A stretch of DNA of 64,000 nt, from assembly GCA_029891345.1 (NCBI GenBank), contig CM057006.1, forward strand, positions 46,815,556 through 46,879,555, written 5' to 3'. Below, in pieces: positions 1-11,900 of this stretch (position 1 is the first letter of the stretch; each line of letters starts with the position of its first letter). The position numbers and the translations under genes are program-made. This DNA is from Dryococelus australis (Eukaryota > Arthropoda > Insecta > Phasmatodea > Phasmatidae). Below the pieces are notes generated by a model. The model made no database searches. It was not told where the DNA came from and saw nothing but the letters and a program-made list of their open reading frames with translations.

Positions 1-1237
1 ATATGCGTAGTTCTCTCAAAAATAAATGTCTTGAATTTAGTCCAGAAAAATGTAACTTGACCGTCTCAGTTTAGGTAAAACACTTTGACTTCTCTCTCAC
101 GTAAAATGATGGTTAAAGTTTGCTGAAGCTAATGTAGGAGCCTTGCCAGCATGGCGTCGTGTAGAATGTTCTACGCCAAAGACGTAACGTAACAAAGTCT
201 AAGGTGAAATAAAATATACAAAAAACTTTATGGAAAACAGTTCCCGTAGTTAAATACCAGGTTGTAGGTGAAGGCAGGACGTAGTATGTTGTAGAAGGAA
301 CGGATGTATGAAAATGTAGCTCTGGGTGCGGTGCTAATTTACGTGGCTCACGGGCGTTACATGTCTAGCTAGCTACCTCAACTCCTAACAGCTTCTGAAA
401 TAAAAATATGCGGAGTGCTTACTCTCTCAAACTCGACGCAAAACACAAGTAAATCTGTGGCAAGCTGTAGGGAACTAAAACACCCTTAACTTCTAATTAA
501 AAATTCCTCCACTACGTCCAACTGTAGGACGAGCGTCCTAGCCTTACATCTAGAGCAGTTGAAGCTTGGTGGCAGAGAGAGAGCGAACTTTCATACGGCC
601 CACGCGGCCTAACCCTATGCTGAGCTCTCCAGCCAATCGGAGTACAGGATTTGAACCTGTTAGCCAATCGCAAGGCTTCCTGACTAACGATCCAAAATGA
701 CACACTTCAAACAGCCTAAATCCCTATTCTATAGAGTTACAGGTCTCGTAGAAGTTAATCCAAAAATACAAAATAAATTCCCTGAAACATTAACAATAAA
801 GGTGAGACCAAAAATAATGCAAAAATTATTAGTTATTAATTAAAATATACAAACAAAAAATCTAGCTACCTATTTCAATTAAACATTAATTATTGCCATT
901 AGTACATCTAAATTTAAATATCCTAACCATATGAAACATGACGAAAAATAAAACATGTTAAACATAGGTAAAATTACAGGTATTGTGCATGACAGTGTAC
1001 AATGTGTGAAACAAATATTAATTATGAAAAATAGATGCAGATAGTGAAAAATGTTGTGTTACAGTATTTTGCGTGATCAAGGAACAATAATAAAAATTCA
1101 TTATAGATATAATGCAACAAATTAAAGTAGACTGTAGACATATGATCATCGCAGGTATAACGTAACGTTCATTTTGAAATAAATAAAGAAACTATTTTTC
1201 ACTGGCGGCATTTTAAGCCCGACACAAATACTCTTAT
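1..1237. other. AT-rich non-coding DNA with one tRNA-like fragment
   Basis: No reading frame here looks like a protein of a known family. The DNA is AT-rich. The only structured piece is a tRNA-like T arm near 644-660, listed separately. I see no promoter or splice pattern I would defend. Confidence 0.5.
637..709 (-). repeat. tRNA-like fragment (pseudo-tRNA or SINE head)
   Basis: On the minus strand a perfect T arm is visible at 644-660: a 5-bp stem ACAGG/CCTGT around the loop TTCAAAT, which also serves as a B-box-like promoter element. The expected 5' acceptor strand that would pair with ACTCCGA is missing, so this is not a working tRNA gene. It is most likely a decayed tRNA copy or a SINE head. 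Confidence 0.3.
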
Positions 1238-1655
1238 ACTATAATCCAACCAGGGTTTCTTCCAACTTTTCTGAAACCCTGCCAAAGTTCTATTTCCAGG
1301 ATACTACTACACCTTATGCAAACAAAGCCTAACCGAGTCTAACAAACTACACCAAAGGGACAACGCAACGTATTCGTGCGCATTTAGTGTAATAGTATGT
1401 TGCGTAAGAACTATTTCGTACTAGGCATTATCAACACACATATTTTATCACTGACTTTATTTATGTTGATTATTAATTAAATATAACTTTTGAATACAAA
1501 TTCAATTTGACCAAAAATAAGGTACTGTCATGTTAACTTAGTATAAAACACGCTTGTGATACGTACAGTATTTTGGAAACGACCAAACAAGTCATGCTAG
1601 GGAAATTTTTCAAAAGCACGATCCAAAAAGTGTGAAGAAACCGCCAATAGACTGC
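1238..1655 (+). mobile_element. MITE family B, copy 1
   Basis: This copy of a roughly 430-bp non-autonomous DNA transposon begins with a decayed form of TAGTCCATTCACGG..CTTCC and ends with AAGTGTGAAGAAACCGC.AATAGACT. The interior shares the blocks GCAAACAAAG, ACACCAAAGGGACAACGC, GCGTAAGAACTATTTC and GGCATTA.CAACACAC with the other B copies in the window. It encodes no protein. Its left end is diverged (CCAACCAGGGTTTCTTCC). Confidence 0.75.
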
Positions 1656-3304
1656 AACACGGAATCGGACTGCCAGAACTAAAATTAATGTTTCACTTTC
1701 CTCAGTATTCCGTATGCCTGCCTCTGCTGTACATGACTGTCCTCGACCGTTTGGCCATGAAATACACAAACATATTGGTTGCTTCCGCACTAATGTTACG
1801 CCATTCTTGTAACAGTATATCCTTCAAACCCAGTTTCTCGACGCTCTTAAATTGCCACTTAACGTAACCAAAAGTTCTGGACAGCAAACACGAACACGTG
1901 TTTGAATTTTAGTTTATTTTAATATGATTTCGCAAAATTTTCTGGTCCTTGCAGATACCTACATCATATTTAGTAGCACCGAATTAAACATATCAAAGTC
2001 AAGTCTCCCATAACTCCAATGTAAAGCAAAAGTATTTCAGTAGAAATGATTGTATCTAAATCTAAGGATACTAAACACAGTGGATGAGAATGCGACGGGA
2101 TGTGGTCACAGAAAGTTTGAATCTTGCGTTGTCCCCCCTCTGGAAACACGTAAGTCGCAACACATCACCCCGTATCGCCAGGTGTCGTGCCACACGCATC
2201 TCCCCCCCCCCCCCCCAGCATAAAACCGCGCTTGACCCTACGAGAGTGACTCACCCACGTTGAAGGGATTCGGGAAGGATCCGGCGACCTGACTACATTG
2301 CATGTACTACTATCGTATCAAACCATCACCAACTTATTAATCATCGTTTACGTCCCCGCCTAGTGTCTCAAATCTACGAGGGCACAAAACCAGTTCGGGG
2401 ACGGCTTCCAAATGCCGTGCCTACGCCGCCCAGTATAGCCACTATGTACCGGCCCACTCATATACACGACTTAGGCAGTCGACGCGAATTTAATACAGTG
2501 GCTACAGACAGGGTGGGGCACATTACCCCTGCCATTTTTTTTTTCAATGTGTATAATTCGTCCAGTTATATATGGAAATTAAGTTTGAAACAGTCTATCG
2601 TTAGAGGAACTGTGTCACAATTTTATTAAATAGTTCACTGTCGTATGTTCCATCGCTCAGGTCTGCACAGCATTATCGCATCGCCAGTTCCGCAGGAAAT
2701 CTGTGCACGCCGAAACTGTACCGTGCGGTGGCAGAACAATCTAATGTGTGCGAGTTCCAGACGTTATGGAATGCGTGCCTCGCAAGTTATTTCCAGCATA
2801 TCGCTCAGCGTTTACGTTCATTATTTCCGTGCATAGTAGCACAAATATGGAGGTGTGTGTTTAATAAACAACTGGCCGAATTATGTACGTTTTAAAATTG
2901 TAGGTCTACCGTGCTCCACCCTGTATATGATTATATGAATAATTACGATAGCGTCGGCCACACTGATTACGCAAAATTTATATTTTCCACTGCTGCTTGA
3001 ACCTGCCACGCCGGCTGCTGGAGCTCGAAACAGTGGTAACCCGAAACTAAAACTGTAGTCACTGAACACACCATAAAACATTGCACTAAAGGGCTCCAAT
3101 CACGAAAGGCACAGAGGAAGAAGAAAAATGAGAAGTCGGGGGGAGGAGGGAATGATATCTCATTTTACACCACAGCAGGACACTTCCGATTCGCACAAAC
3201 AAGGCTTAAGAGTTTATTTCTACTTAAACATTTTTTTTTCATTATTCTACTGTTTTAACTCCCAATCGCTGCAAATTTAACTCGAACGTGCCTGCGAATG
3301 TAAC
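1656..3304. other. Unassigned intergenic DNA
   Basis: Frames of 60-90 codons occur by chance, and none shows a recognisable domain. There is a C homopolymer at about 2203-2217. The stretch 2200-2860 is richer in GC than its surroundings and could be a fossil repeat, but I cannot name it. Confidence 0.4.
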
Positions 3305-3385
3305 CGCATGCATTGCTTACCGGGATTCGAACCCTGAACCTCCTGACTGGAAGTAAATACTTAGCGACCCCGGCCACGTTAGTTG
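3305..3385 (-). repeat. tRNA-like SINE head or pseudo-tRNA
   Basis: Read on the minus strand, this has an exact Pol III B-box core (GGTTCGAATCC) inside a nearly paired T arm. A weak A-box-like stretch (GGGGTCGCTAAGTA) sits about 40 nt upstream. Acceptor pairing is poor, so it is not a functional tRNA. It is probably the tRNA-derived head of a SINE other than the main SINE family of this window. Confidence 0.45.
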
Positions 3386-4170
3386 CCTTACTACCTAACA
3401 ATTCAATTTCGTTGTTTAAACGTGTATGCAAGTGTTTTGTACTTATTTTGTGATCATTACAATCATTATCAAAAATACTAGCCTCGCTTTTATTTCACAG
3501 GAAAAAAAAAAAACCTTAACGCATTAAACATTAAATGAAGCACCCATAATATTGGTCGGCACAACTCGTTGTGCATACTACACTATGCAGGACTAAACCC
3601 GGCAGTGTGTTAGATCATTCTGTAATGTCATTACAGTGAGGGGGCAGAATAATGTCAATAGATGTGCTGCCGCAATTGTGGCTCATGTCTGTCAGCGGAT
3701 CTACATTATAAAATTGAATCTAAACCGCACCTGCTGCAATGTAACCATGACGCAACGCCACTACTCTCGGAAACGCAAATATCCATTACTAAATTCAACA
3801 TGTTGCAATAATAAAAAAAAAATAACAGAGTGATATACAGAATGATCCACATGTCCGTCACCTCCTGAAGCATTTATATATTTTTTTTTCAATGTGTACG
3901 GGTGGTCCCCAATACAGTGTATCAGAAACACATTGAATTATTTTACAAATAATGTGTACATGTTTGACCGTTCCGATATTTACAATTAAGTCCGTATCAC
4001 ACATTCGTACAGTTCCGCCTTAGTCCAGTACACATTCGACCATAGTGTGCTCCGGGCGCCCCCATGTACAGTAACCCTCTACTCGCCGAGTACCGCATCC
4101 ACCCGTCCGTCCACACAGCACTTAACACTTGTCTGCTGCTGCTTCGTACCCTCCGCCATTGTCCCACGCT
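3386..4170. other. Unassigned intergenic DNA
   Basis: Low-complexity A and T runs and chance frames only. No family is recognised. Confidence 0.4.
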
Positions 4171-4266
4171 GCACCGGACTTAGCCCAATTGCCGCACTTC
4201 AGCCAGATGGATACTACAGCACCGGACTTTTCCACATCATTGCACTTCAGCCAGATGGCTACTACA
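4171..4266 (+). repeat. 48-bp tandem duplication (two units)
   Basis: Two adjacent 48-bp units (4171-4218 and 4219-4266) both start GCACCGGACTT and contain CACTTCAGCCAGATGG followed by .TACTACA. The period is a multiple of three, so overlapping frames stay open and give a 16-residue repeat on both strands. This openness follows from the repeat and does not show that it is a gene. A third, degraded unit may start near 4268. Confidence 0.7.
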
Positions 4267-6731
4267 AAGACCCGACTCTCATCCGGATGCGGGGGTATTT
4301 CCAGTGTTGTGGACTCTGGTCCATAATCTTCTCCAATGACCGCGTCGAAAAAATGATCACCAGAAAACTTTTGTTCATCCCCGATTGCTCCCGCAGAGGG
4401 GGGCGGGGGGGAGAGGAGAACTTTGCTTACCCTCCACATGTATTTATCGTTTTATAATATCCAACATTAGTTATAAAAACGGAAATGAAATGAATGTAAT
4501 AATAACTGAACAGAATATTATTTAGATAGCATATCACAATTATAAGAAAACTCCCGTTTTCCGAACAGTTTCGTCCACTTTCCAACGAAATGAGGACTGG
4601 AGGACGCAAACAGAACGCCTGTGTACCCTGCCCGTGGTGTTGCTTGCGAGTTCGATTCATCGCTAGTCGCTCCAGTTTGTGCAAATAAATACTAGGTAGC
4701 ATCAATATGCGTTTACACGAAAACTCTCTTTCTCGAATCGAAAACCGGAAACTTAGAATTAACTATAAAGGGTCAAACATTTCCAATACGTATAGGGTAA
4801 ACACTCCTTACCTCGCATCTATAGAATAAACGCCACTGATGTCTGCCGTCAATCATTCCTCCGGCCGCCGAGCGACAGAGCAGTGAGAGGGTTTGCCTAA
4901 GGGGAAGGGTCGATGTGGGAGTCTCCCAGTAAAGTTGGCAGCGATTTGTTGAAAATATTACTAAGAAATGTTTAGATTTATTTCTACCGATAACAGTGTT
5001 TCTTGGTTTATACGCATTAGAGCACAGATTTGTACATTATAAACGAATCTACATTCCTCGAAATTCCACGGTTTCATTTCGATGATGCATGAATAACGTA
5101 AGACGGTTCATGGCAGTGCTAAATTTACATAAGGCGAATAGATACAAAATGGGCGGAAAAGCAGACCCCGAGTGTTCAATTAACAGTGAACAGAGTATAC
5201 AGAGCACTAGGTACATTCCGCACGACAGTTACGGCACGCTGGCAGTTGACAGAGCGATAAATATGGTGCACAGTCCCCTCAACACGGAGGCAATCAGCTG
5301 GCAGTCGGTCAGCTGGCATTTGCGTCATTTCCGTCAGGAGTGCAAAACAAGAAGACGGGGGGGGGGGGGGGAGCCCGGGTGCCAACTGACCGCGCGTGGC
5401 ACGGGGAAGGTTAGGGCCCGCAGGCGCGCCAACCGCGTGCAAAAATACGCGCGCGGAGGCCACGGACGAGCAGCGCTCCAACACGCACACTAAGGCTGGT
5501 TCACAATGCAAGAACATATGCACAGAGCATGCGACATAACAGTGACAACATTCAAACTACCAGAAGTATTGAGCGAAATCGATTCACAGTTGAATACTCG
5601 TGTATTACACAGACCAGCGACAGATGACAATTTAAACTTTTTTTTAAAATGTATTTTGGTTTGCTGAATTCGGAAACGGTGCTCATATTCTCATAACACG
5701 CAGGGTTTTTCCTTAAAATGAGATTATGTGTCTGACTAACGTAAACCGGACATTTTTCATCATTAAGGAAATTCTTTACTTCATACCCACTCATCTTGGG
5801 GAAAAAAAAAGTCTCAAATACTGTTTTATGTTTACTTCAGTTGCACTCTTCACAGTGACAATCCGAGCACTCCGCGAAAGCGGAAAAAAACCAAACCCGC
5901 TCACTCATGACCAAGGGGAAAAGGGGCAATAATACTATTAAATAAAATTAATTAGAAAATTTAAGCATTTCGAAAGTATTTTAATCAAATATAGATTTAC
6001 AAATGTGTTTTGTTCAATAATATACCCCCGAATAATTTAGCAACAACAGTATATAGGCTTACAGTACAAAGGCGGTTTGCGAAAATTGGTACATGACAGA
6101 GAAAAAAAAACTGAGATCAATTTCGGTTTCAGCATCCCTCAAACATGATAGAACAACATACATTTTTAAAAAGTTTTTAATGGTTCTAATTTTGCAGGCC
6201 TTGTGTTATTTCTAGACAATAAAATTATGCGATGAGTCTAATGTCAGTTGGCAGTGCTGGTAAATAATGGGTTTTAATAACAGACTGTGATACGACGTTG
6301 GAAATGTACGGTCATTTAAAATATTTAGCACGTTTGTTTTTCTTTAAAATTTTGATGAACCTTTAAAAATTCCTGCTGGAAAAACTGTCGCCAGTTCTTT
6401 CCTCTAAATTTATATCTTGCAACATTTATTCGTTTCTGCAGTAAACTGTTATTCCATCTTAAATAAACAAGTTAAGATGATTGGCTGTTACCACATGCGC
6501 CTGCATAAGAACTGCAATACAACCACTTCCTTTGTGCACTATGTCACGAACTCTCATGCACACGAACTTTTACTGTTAACCGCAACTGTCAATAATTATG
6601 TTCGAAAACATGGTGGTTAACTCTTGTGCACGCGACCCATGTTCTGTGGCTACTCTCATGCTTTCAATCGTGAACCAAGCTTAAGGATATGCTCGAACTG
6701 ACAGTGTAATAAAGTATTGAGTATAATTTAG
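4267..6731. other. Unassigned intergenic DNA with a GC-rich island
   Basis: The stretch 5240-5490 is clearly richer in GC and CpG than its flanks and includes a G run (about 5357-5370). Frames are open on both strands through it, but neither translation resembles a known family. It could be a promoter-type CpG island, an exon of an unknown gene or an old repeat. I see no donor/acceptor pair that decides this. Confidence 0.3.
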
Positions 6732-7082
6732 TATAGTCCATTCACGAATACTTCCAACTTTCTAAAACCCTTCTAAAATGGTACTTTCAGGGTATTCCTC
6801 CGCCCCGTGCAAACAAAGCTTAGCAGAATCTAGAAAGTTACACCAAAGAGACAATGGACCCACCCTATTCAAACACACTCAGCTTAATCATACTCTGCTT
6901 AAGAACCATTTCCTACTAGGCATTACGAACACACATATGTTATGATTCTAATTATTTATATTCATTATAAATAGGTATAGTATAAAAGTCATATTTAATT
7001 TAAAAAATTGGCACTTCATGCATGGGGTGATTATTCAAAGGTTTGATTCATAAAGTGCGAAGACACCGTCAATTGACTATAG
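6732..7082 (+). mobile_element. MITE family B, copy 2 (internally shortened)
   Basis: Starts TATAGTCCATTCACGAATAC and ends GTCAATTGACTATAG, so both terminal repeats are present. The interior matches family B (GCAAACAAAGCTTAG, ACACCAAAGAGACAATG, CATTACGAACACACATA). At about 350 bp it is shorter than the 420-440 bp copies and has lost part of the AT-rich middle. Confidence 0.8.
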
Positions 7083-7604
7083 TGTTCAATTCGAACGTCG
7101 TCGATAGTCACTTGTTCAGCGATGGTTTCGGCGTAGAAATTTACCATTTCAGTAAGTTTCGTTGCATACTGAAAACTAAATACTAAAATACCCAAATACG
7201 TAATCATTTTAGCCGACTAATTCGGGTCACGTAGCCTATCCGAAAAGAAAGTGCCTGAAGACGAGATAGACCAATTTTTATCTTCTGTACGTCCCCAACA
7301 TCGACTCGCCCATCACCAGCACAACTGCCAGTCACGTGGTTGACGATGATGAACGCGTTTACTTAAATCTTAATTTCGAACAGACGCACCCTTTTACATG
7401 AATTAAATACTTTGACTATCTTCAGTATAGTAATGTTACAGGCGGCCGCTCTAAGCGTGCGAGGCACGCATGATTTGCTGACGTGTGCGCTATTAGTTGC
7501 AACCGGAGACCTATTTTTTTTTATGAGGAATCACCTGCCGAAGTTTGTCGGTTGAGTTCAGTTCCACCCCGTATATTCGCGTCTACAGTTGTATAGTGAG
7601 TGAA
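7083..7604. other. Unassigned intergenic DNA
   Basis: No supported gene or repeat family seen between the family B MITE and the SINE. Confidence 0.4.
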
Positions 7605-7845
7605 AATATTTGGGCGACTGTTAACATCGAGCTCTTGAGAGCCGATGTTGGTGATTGAGGTGAGTATGGAGCAGCGCCGGAAAGAAGGGGCGAGGGAAAC
7701 GGGAGATCCCCGAGAAAAACCACCGATCAACGACATCGTCCGGCACGATTCCCACATGAGAAAACCCGGTGACCTAGCCGGAGCTTGAACCAGGATCGCC
7801 TTGGTGGGAGGCGAGCAGGTTAACCGCTCAGCCACCGTGGCCCCC
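7605..7845 (-). mobile_element. tRNA-derived SINE, copy 1
   Basis: A Pol III SINE on the minus strand. The head, at the high-coordinate end, reads GGCCACGGTGGCTGAGCGG, containing an A box, followed about 40 nt later by the B box GGTTCAAGCTCC. The tRNA-unrelated body carries CATGTGGGAATCGTGCC, GGGGATCTCCCGTTTCCC and CGGCTCTCAAGAGCTCG, and ends near CGCCCAAAT. The copies at 20555-20803, 26081-26300 and 57908-58149 share these blocks in the same order. It encodes no protein and would depend on a LINE for movement. Confidence 0.85.
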
Positions 7846-8507
7846 TACGTTAGCATTTCACAAAGGAATGTTTACAAAACGTGCCTGTTACGTCTATCAG
7901 AGCGCGTGCCACTCCAGACCTTGGGTATCGGGTGTCTTTGAGACAGTTGAAGAATGCTCTGGATTACTGATCTCGTTGTTCTCAGCTGGACTCGAGGTGC
8001 GAAGAAATCTTCCAGGTCAAGGCCAGCGGCTATAGAAGGCACGTCGGGCCTCCGAGTCGGCAGTTGTTGAATGGATGAGTTTCAGCGATAGACGACTAGC
8101 GAGAGGAGAAGCGCGCGGCGAGAGAAGTGGCCAGCGGGAGGAAAATCTGCGACTGCGCACATCAGAGCAGTGAAGAGTACGACTGCAGGCTGGACTAGTG
8201 GACTGGATGCGTGAGTGAATGACATTACAAATGATGGCAACAGATAGACTGAACAACATACGTTAATGATGAGTATCAGTTGATTGACAATAAACAGAGA
8301 CATAAAGAAGGACGGTAATTAGAGTTGAAATAGACATTAAATATTGCAGTCCCCGAGAAATGAAAAGAATAATAGTATAACTAGATATATTAATGGTGTA
8401 AATAATAGTTGTATGAATAAATCAAAAAAATTAATGTTGGTTATTTTATTTTAATTAAGACCTCCATCCCTGACGAACTCATGTGCCTCTTAGGCGTCAT
8501 GTAACAG
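7846..8507. other. Unassigned intergenic DNA
   Basis: Overlapping minus-strand frames at 8017-8303 are open, but their translations do not resemble a protein family. The stretch at 8090-8170 is purine-rich. No repeat family recognised. Confidence 0.4.
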
Positions 8508-8934
8508 TATATTCGCGGTTTCTTCGCATTTTTTTAAGCTGCAATTTGGAAAATCACCCATGTATGACGTGTCTGAATATCTCATAAATATGCCATGTAT
8601 CACAAGCGTTATATACTCCAGTTAAGGTAAAACTACTTTATTTTTGGCTCAATAAAATTTTTAAACTTATATTTTATCTATAAATTGCAGTATTTCGTTT
8701 ATAATTAATATAAATAAAAAAAGCGCGAAAACAGGTGCGTAGGCAATGCCTGGTAAAACATCGTTCTCGTGCAAAATATTATTTAACTGAGTGCGCACGA
8801 ATGCTGGGCGCAGTACCTTTGGTGTAATTTCATAGACTTGGTCAAGCTTTGTTTCTACAAGGCGGAGTAATATCCTGAACTTAGAACTTCAGCAGGGCTT
8901 CAGAAAAGTCGGATGTAGCCGTAAATGGACTATA
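8508..8934 (-). mobile_element. MITE family B, copy 3
   Basis: Inverted orientation: begins TATTCGCGGTTTCTTCGCA and ends GTAGCCGTAAATGGACTATA. Interior blocks ATGACGTGTCTGAATATCTC, CACAAGCGTTATATACT and GGCGGAGTAATATCCTG.A match the complementary strand of the other family B copies. Nearly full length. Confidence 0.8.
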
Positions 8935-9198
8935 TCTTCTCACAGCTCTGAAACAAGGTTAGAGGAAGTGTACAAGCACATCAAAGCACCTAACTCCATA
9001 AAGAGGATTGAAACCTCAAACCCTACTCTCTTAAGAAATTATTCACAAATATACGAAGAGTGGGACAGCGCGGATGGTAAAGTTATTTCTCGTAAATTCC
9101 TGCTAGCTTTCTTACATTTGCTCAGGAAACGGTCAAATCCGTACGAAACTTCGTAACTTTGTATGGCAGCTACGTACGCTAAACATTCCATAGTTGTG

Positions 9199-9600
9199 TA
9201 GACTGTTCACAGCAAAATAAGCACACTTGAAAGACCTGCTAACATCTACCTGTATGCACGTTGTGTGTTATTCCGCCTTATGTAAAATTAACATTGCCAT
9301 GGACCTCATAGCTTTACTCGTGCGTCAGTCAAGTGAAACTGTGAAATTATTAGAAAAGTAAATACTAAGCAAAATTTGCTCATTTTACAATTTCGGGGGT
9401 TTAAAAAAAAAAATTATTACAGCTGGTTACTTGGTTTTTTTTTTATTCGATGTTAAGATATGAACTGTGCCTCTGCCGCTACCAACGTTACTGGGCGCAT
9501 GTGACTCAGTGAGCGCTTTAAATTATATGCCACGCAGGAGCACTGACATTTTTCTAACAATCATTTCAAAAGTGCTTACTTAATCGTGAACAGCCTTTAG
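9199..9600 (+). mobile_element. MITE family A, copy 1
   Basis: Non-autonomous element of about 420 bp. It opens TAGACTGTTCACAGCAAAAT and closes AGTGCTTACTTAATCGTG followed by AACAGCCTTTA, so the ends are inverted repeats. Family A interior blocks: TGTATGCACGTTGTGT, TATGTAAAATTAACATTGCC, GCGTCAGTCAAGTGAAACTG and ACTGGGCGCATGTGACTCAG. The end sequence is shared with families C and E, whose interiors differ. Confidence 0.85.
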
Positions 9601-9760
9601 TCAGAAATGTGGTACTATTTCTATACTATATATGGGTTAAAAACTTCCAATTCAGTTTAGGAAGCTTACCAGAAACTATTTTTTAGAGTGTAAGCAGGTT
9701 GTTTCTGATAGCGCTGTTGGCGGAGAGACAGTCTAATGTTGGACCACAGACAGTAGTTAC

Positions 9761-10184
9761 TAAAGGCTGTTCACGATAAAGTGAGCACTTTTGAAATCAA
9801 CCTTAGGAAAAAATCACTGTTCCCATCTGCATAATTCTAACGTGCGCATCGGGTGAGATGCGCCCAGTAAAGTTGGTAATGATGGAGAGAAAGTAGTTCC
9901 ATAGCTTAACGTTAAATGAAAAATGTTAGGTTACCATTTGTGATAACTTAAATTATTTCTTTCGCTTCCTATATATTTTTTAATGTATCGAGGTGGTAAA
10001 ACGAACAGAAAAGTAAAGAATTTATCTATCAATTTCACAATTTTACTTGACCGATTCATGAATAATGTGATGAGGCCCAAAGCAATGTTAATTTGATATA
10101 TTGTGGAAGTATACGCGATGTGCATATAAATAGATCTTAAGCAGGGCTTTCTAAAGTGCTCAGTTCACCGTGAACAGCCTATAG
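9761..10184 (-). mobile_element. MITE family A, copy 2 (inverted next to copy 1)
   Basis: Starts TAAAGGCTGTTCACGATAAA and ends CAGTTCACCGTG followed by AACAGCCTATA. The interior is the complement of copy 1, for example CCCAGTAAAGTTGGTAATGA and TTCATGAATAATGTGATGAG. It lies 160 bp from copy 1 in opposite orientation, so a transcript of both could fold into a hairpin with a stem of about 400 bp. Confidence 0.85.
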
Positions 10185-10528
10185 GTATCTTGCACGAGCA
10201 CTCTACCCTGCACGCCCCAGCGCTCCCCGCGGCCGGAGGGGATAATTACGTGCAACCTCGAGCGCACTGTCCTCACCGCCGTCTGGGCAAGGCTGCGGGC
10301 GTCGCAGCGCCACCGATAAATATTCAAACGCCACACTTCGAAATAAAATGCTCCGCCATGTGTTAAGAGGCGAGGGAGGAGTCCTCCAGCAGTGGGGGCG
10401 ATCTTCTTTTCTTAACCTTCTCCCAACAAGCGGGGCCACCATGTGCGGTCCGGAGAAGCGGCAGTCATTTCGGCAGCTACTTCAGTATTTCACGCGAAAC
10501 CAAATTAATGCATAAGAATAACGGGGAA

Positions 10529-10951
10529 CTATAGGCTGTTTCACGGTAAAATAAGCACTTTTCAAAGACCTGCTTAAGATCTACTTGTACGCACATAGTG
10601 CATTCTTGTGCGTTATGTAAAATTAACATTGCGATGGGCCCCATCACTTTATCCATGCGTCGGTCCAGTGAAACTATAAGAAAAGTAAACATTTTACAAA
10701 CATGCTCATTTTTACACTTGGTGCATTAAAAAAAAAACCAGCGAGCGAAAGAAATAATTTAAATTAACACAAATGGTCACTTAGCACTTTTTATTCAACA
10801 TTAAAATATGGAACTATGTTCCGCCCATCGTTACCAACTTTACTGTGCACATGTCACTAAGTGCGCCCGTTACAATATATGCACAGGCAAGAGCAGTGAC
10901 GTTTTATAAAGTTGATTTCAAAACTGCTCACTGCATCGTGAACAGCCTTTA
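10529..10951 (+). mobile_element. MITE family A, copy 3
   Basis: Begins TATAGGCTGTTTCACGGTAA and ends ACTGCATCGTGAACAGCC followed by TTTA. It carries the complete family A interior, including AGATCTACTTGTACGCAC, AAATTAACATTGCGATGGGC and CATCGTTACCAACTTTACTG. This is the third family A copy within 1.8 kb. Confidence 0.85.
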
Positions 10952-11299
10952 CATAAGTATGAACAATCCTACCTTGGGACATGCTATACAGGATAATAAT
11001 TTAATTGACATCAGAGCAAAACCTGTATCATTAAGACATACAGTGGCTCATAGTGGTACACCTATCGTAGGATATTTCATTGTTGTAATACAAGTCTTTT
11101 GGACATGAAAATCGAGAATATTGGTGAATAAATGTATTTACAATCATCATACAACAGAAACAAAAATCTATATCTTTACAAAAGAATATATAAATTTACA
11201 ACAAACCACTACACATTCTGTCAAGATGTAAACCACAATGAAAATGGTACAGTCTGTACTATGTCCTGTTGTTTTGAAGGGCATTTGTGGACAGTTAGT
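10952..11299. other. Unassigned intergenic DNA
   Basis: AT-rich and without recognised features. It may include the decayed 3' flank of the adjacent Tc1 element. Confidence 0.4.
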
Positions 11300-11900
11300 A
11301 TCTAGTGTGACGACCACAGTTCTATTTCATCTCTCAAGGCCATCTGGCATAGATCGAACCAACCTTTCACAATTAAAGGGCTCAATCTCATCCCCTTCCT
11401 TTTGAAGGGTAATTTTGAAGTCATTCCGGTAAGATATGGGATGTTAACACACTCCACAAATTTTCGATGACATTGAAGTCTGGGGACTGTGAGGGGGGGG
11501 GGGGTATCAAGAACATGGGGGCAATTGTAGAGTAACCACATGTGTACCTTTATGGGATTTATATTTCTGATTGTTGTCCTGGTAGAAAGTGAAAAAAATC
11601 CCTCAAGGCTAATTTCCCAGCTCTTGGTGTCAGTTCTTACCTCAATATCTCCACATACACATCCTCTCTCGTGTTTCACCGTCGACCTAATATTTATTTC
11701 TGCAAGCTCCGTGTTTGGCATACGCCAGATAGTGACCTTCCCATCCGATGCAAACATATTGAATTTATTTCCACATGTAAATATCATTGATTTCCATTAA
11801 TCAAAATATTTATCAGCGTGATCTGTGCAAACTGAAGCCTGAGAAGTTTGTTCTTCTTGATGAATTACCAGGAATTTTCATCTCGAGGGAATATTCATTT
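11300..11900 (-). pseudogene. Tc1-type transposase pseudogene
   Basis: A 161-codon minus-strand frame (11302-11787) resembles the catalytic region of Tc1/mariner-superfamily transposases: a K-F-N-M-F-A-S-D-G-K-V block, then TVKHERG, then WLLYNCPHVLDTPP. The order matches the Tc1 core. The N-terminal continuation (L-Q-F-A-Q, about 11800-11870) is in another frame, so there is at least one frameshift. The segment between the TVKH and WLLYN blocks is shortened and scrambled. The position expected to hold the first catalytic aspartate in the IFSDE-type motif reads F-T-C-G, so the active site is lost. A G run (11493-11502) interrupts the part after the PP motif. This is a dead transposon copy, not a host gene. 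Confidence 0.8.

Noticed and set aside
637-709. Functional tRNA gene
   Set aside because: Perfect T arm but no matching 5' acceptor strand.
11302-11787. 161-codon minus-strand frame as a host gene
   Set aside because: Its blocks match Tc1 transposase in order, it lacks the first catalytic aspartate and it is frame-shifted at the N-terminal side; it is a transposon fossil.
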